Positions 6,811-8,355 of a stretch of DNA of 8,355 nucleotides are shown here, piece by piece. The translations under genes were made by a program, and so were the position numbers. Under the pieces are notes generated by a model that was not told where the DNA came from, searched no databases, and saw only the letters and a program-made list of their open reading frames with translations. This DNA is from Candidatus Cloacimonadota bacterium (GTDB taxonomy: Bacteria > Cloacimonadota > Cloacimonadia > Cloacimonadales > TCS61), in the NCBI GenBank assembly GCA_030596265.1, contig JAUVKM010000078.1, positions 1 to 8,355 on the forward strand. The letters are read 5' to 3'. Positions within the stretch are counted from its first letter, which is position 1. The number at the start of each line of letters is the position of its first letter.

Positions 6811-6833
6811 TTGAGTTTGTGAAAAGGAATTGA
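6805..6833 (+). pseudogene. Remnant or displaced copy of the mnmH 3' end
   Basis: Bases 6805-6830 match 5285-5310 in mnmH at 22 of 26 positions, with the first 20 bases differing at one position. In the mnmH-equivalent frame it reads VIEFVKRN and stop, against VIGFVKEN followed by six more residues in the intact gene. It overlaps the copG remnant by the six bases AAGTGA, which are also present at the matching places in mnmH (5285-5290) and copG (6298-6303). It could be the original end of mnmH pushed away by an insertion, or a copied fragment. Confidence 0.55.
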
Positions 6834-6842
6834 ACTTTTCAT

Positions 6843-6871
6843 TTGACATTGAAAATTTATTTTATGGTATT
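6843..6871 (+). promoter_or_regulatory. Weak promoter candidate for the 6902 gene pair
   Basis: A perfect TTGACA (6843-6848) is followed after 16-17 bases only by poor -10 candidates (TGGTAT or GGTATT, three of six). A perfect TATAAT at 6882-6887 is 33 bases from the -35, too far to pair with it, and would give a leader of under ten bases. A promoter somewhere here is likely because the gene pair follows a scar, but its exact elements are uncertain. Confidence 0.25.
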
Positions 6872-6901
6872 GGTTTAGTCTTATAATTAAGGGAAAAAAG
6901 A

Positions 6902-7525
6902 ATGATACAAGCAAACCTAGTCTATCTTATCAATTTCGTAATATTCATCTATTACTTAGTGTTGCATTCGCACCGTACAATGTGGCCAGATGAATTCTTG
7001 ATTTATGTATGGATACCCTACATCTTACACGTGTATTTGCATCATTTCTTTGACGGTTTTCAAAATACGACTCGCAATATTGCCAGAATTTATCTTATTC
7101 AAAATAATGGTCCACACTACGATAATCGGCTCATTGAGCCGATTCAACATGCTCTGATCTCAAATTCCATGCTTCCTGTAACCATTCTTTGGCAATTGAT
7201 CCACGTGTTTTCATTCTCGCTGCTTCTCTTCATGCAAGGCTGGGGAATTGCCCTGATTGCTGAATTTGGATTAATGCTTCTCGGAGGAATCATCCCACTT
7301 GGCTACCAATCACACCTTAGACGTATCCACAAACAAGTGAAATCTCTTGACTCCACAATTACGTTTCGTCTTCTCTCTGCTGGTATTAATCTCGATCGGC
7401 TGTTCACAATAATTGACCAAGCTATTCAGGAAAAGAGAAATCCACAGCAATGGTGGGCAACTGTTCTACGGAATGCACTCAAAGAAGAAGTCACTAACAA
7501 TAGCGAAAAGAGTGAGGAGATTTAA
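6902..7525 (+). CDS. Polytopic histidine-rich membrane protein of unknown function
   Basis: I do not recognise this 207-residue protein. Hydrophobic helices are visible at about 5-21, 31-50, 90-111 and 113-135, followed by a soluble, probably cytoplasmic, C-terminal part (136-207) with basic SHLRRIHKQVK, a helical region and an acidic tail. Histidines cluster at the ends of the first two helices (H22, H24, H43, H47, H48), with others at H72, H83, H101, H138 and H143. A loop at 51-88 holds FQNTTRNIAR and a NGPHYDNRLIEP stretch. A modest AAGGGA (6889-6894) lies seven bases before the ATG, and an in-frame stop at 6884 limits any earlier start. The base composition is richer in G+C than in its neighbours (31 of 60 at 7201-7260 against 15 of 60 at 5881-5940), suggesting a separate origin. 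The next gene begins two bases after its stop. Confidence 0.72.
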   Translation: MIQANLVYLINFVIFIYYLVLHSHRTMWPDEFLIYVWIPYILHVYLHHFFDGFQNTTRNIARIYLIQNNGPHYDNRLIEPIQHALISNSMLPVTILWQLIHVFSFSLLLFMQGWGIALIAEFGLMLLGGIIPLGYQSHLRRIHKQVKSLDSTITFRLLSAGINLDRLFTIIDQAIQEKRNPQQWWATVLRNALKEEVTNNSEKSEEI

Positions 7526-7527
7526 TA

Positions 7528-7818
7528 ATGTACATTCCAAAATACCATTTTTCGTTTGATAAATTTATTGAAAATAATCTAAGCAATGAAAACATTTCCA
7601 TTCCTAAAATGATCGATGCTTGTTATGAAGAAATTGATAGAATTGACCGTATTCCAAAAAATAGAATGCATAAAGATGAATGGGATTCTCTTGTTTATTA
7701 TCGAACACTATTAAACGGGTTACCTTATTTTTTAATAAATAGTGTGACTTCAAATGGAAAAAATATTGAACTAAAATATCGAAAAATACAAAATTCTCTT
7801 TCTAAGAAGTCCAAATAA
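7528..7818 (+). CDS. Small soluble protein of unknown function
   Basis: A 96-residue protein I do not recognise. It has no membrane segment or signal peptide. The sequence is helical in character, with an aromatic start (MYIPKYHFSFDKFI), an acidic middle (DACYEEIDRIDRI, about 31-43) and a lysine-rich end (LSKKSK). GAGGAGA (7514-7520), lying in the end of the preceding gene, precedes the ATG by seven bases, and only two bases separate the genes, so it is co-translated with the 6902 membrane protein and may be its partner or regulator. Its composition is AT-rich, unlike that of the membrane-protein gene. It converges with the HAD gene downstream. Confidence 0.7.
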   Translation: MYIPKYHFSFDKFIENNLSNENISIPKMIDACYEEIDRIDRIPKNRMHKDEWDSLVYYRTLLNGLPYFLINSVTSNGKNIELKYRKIQNSLSKKSK

Positions 7819-7874
7819 ATATTAATTAATAATCTACTCTTTCCCCACATTGATCTTATTTGCTTTTGTTAGAA

Positions 7875-8355
7875 TCAAACTCGCTGTAGGATTTGCTCTA
7901 CTTTATAGAACATTTCATCAGGAGCAAGTGCTGCCAAAGCATCTGCATCATTAACTCCCCAGGCTACAGAGCCACAGGAAATACCTATTTTCTTTGAGGC
8001 TTGAATATCACGTAGTTCATCACCAATATAGATCGCATCTTTTTTGTCTATTCCACTCATTCTCAACACTTTTTTCAGTTTAGATTCCTTGCCGAAAAGA
8101 GAAACACCTGCCACAAAATGATCATTCAAAGAAAACAGATTCTCACCCAGAACTTTATGAATATTGTCTTTAGAATTTGTGCTGACAATTGCAATTTTAT
8201 AACCTTTTGCCTTCAGCTCATGGAACATACTTGCAATCCCATCAAACAGCTTGATCTCTTCGATCTGTTCACTCATCATATTACGCATAAACGTTGAGAT
8301 CTTCGGTATTTTATACAGTGGGATCTTTAAATGTTTTATAAAACCTGCAGCATCT
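7875..8355 (-). CDS. HAD-family hydrolase, phosphoglycolate phosphatase-like (N-terminus beyond window edge)
   Basis: A haloacid-dehalogenase superfamily phosphatase. The frame remains open from an ATG at 8288 through to base 8354, where it reads DAAGFIKHLKIPLYKIP, so the true start lies outside the window; 159 residues are visible of perhaps 210. Motif I (DxDGT) is missing because of the edge. Motif II is IVSTNS (threonine or serine after the beta strand), motif III is the lysine in LFGKESKLKKVL, and motif IV is GDELRDIQASKK with its acidic metal ligands. The cap-region segment is mostly cut off. The order and wording (FGK, then IYIGDELRDI, then VAWG) resemble HAD phosphatases annotated as phosphoglycolate phosphatase, but the substrate is not determinable. 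It converges on the accessory genes, with 56 bases between the two stops and no clear bidirectional terminator. Confidence 0.88.
   Translation of the reverse strand, partial: DAAGFIKHLKIPLYKIPKISTFMRNMMSEQIEEIKLFDGIASMFHELKAKGYKIAIVSTNSKDNIHKVLGENLFSLNDHFVAGVSLFGKESKLKKVLRMSGIDKKDAIYIGDELRDIQASKKIGISCGSVAWGVNDADALAALAPDEMFYKVEQILQRV

Larger units (their letters stand above)
6738..6901. other. Non-coding gap with recombination scar
   Basis: There is no open frame with a start in this 164-base gap. It contains a short G+C-rich patch with a TCCC/GGGA mini-hairpin (6761-6775, seven-base loop), then two gene-end copies listed separately (6772-6810 and 6805-6833), then an AT-rich stretch leading to the next gene. 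No terminator with a strong stem and T-run is visible. Confidence 0.6.

Noticed and set aside
7820..7831. Perfect 12-base palindrome TATTAATTAATA after the last plus-strand gene
   Set aside because: It is purely A and T, has no stable stem for a terminator and is readily expected by chance in such AT-rich spacer.
1..8355. tRNA or rRNA genes, CRISPR arrays, transposases or integrases
   Set aside because: I saw no cloverleaf or rRNA sequence, no regularly spaced repeats and no recombinase motifs in any of the reading frames examined.

Overview
The window is AT-rich bacterial DNA carrying a mix of housekeeping genes and a small accessory region. Most genes have good Shine-Dalgarno sites of the AGGAGG type. 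Gene content (class I glutamine synthetase of the short alpha type, an M3 oligoendopeptidase, a secreted NPP-type phosphodiesterase, a selenium-dependent tRNA-modifying enzyme) and a degenerate palindromic intergenic element fit an uncultured anaerobe of the FCB/Cloacimonadota kind. That placement is an inference from style and remembered resemblance, not a search result.

Layout. Bases 1-935 hold the N-terminal two thirds of glnA on the minus strand, cut by the window edge. It is divergent from an M3-family zinc oligoendopeptidase (1138-2859, plus). Bases 2865-2989 form an imperfect nested palindrome that looks like a dispersed intergenic repeat. A secreted ectonucleotide pyrophosphatase/phosphodiesterase-like protein (3037-4275) is followed after 15 bases by mnmH/selU (4291-5331), the rhodanese plus P-loop tRNA 2-selenouridine synthase.

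From 5332 to about 7830 the window becomes accessory. First comes a tightly overlapping three-gene unit: an MNT nucleotidyltransferase antitoxin (mntA), a HEPN ribonuclease toxin (hepT), and a CopG/BrnA-like ribbon-helix-helix antitoxin with no BrnT partner. Fourteen bases later follows a three-helix membrane protein of unknown function (6318-6737). A 160-base non-coding stretch then carries a scar: a near-perfect copy of the copG 3' end fused, at a shared AAGTGA, to a copy of the mnmH 3' end. After it comes a pair of unrecognised genes, a polytopic histidine-rich membrane protein whose base composition is clearly richer in G+C than its neighbours (6902-7525), and a 96-residue soluble protein (7528-7818). 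The window closes with a minus-strand HAD-family phosphatase missing its N-terminus (7875-8355).

The most notable signal is the architecture around the toxin-antitoxin unit. The mnmH tail occurs on both sides of it, exactly 1520 bases apart, and a second copG tail lies at the right-hand copy. This suggests that the module arrived or was rearranged by recombination at the 3' end of mnmH. The linkage of a HEPN/MNT pair to an orphan CopG antitoxin and an unknown membrane protein is the best candidate here for an under-described system.
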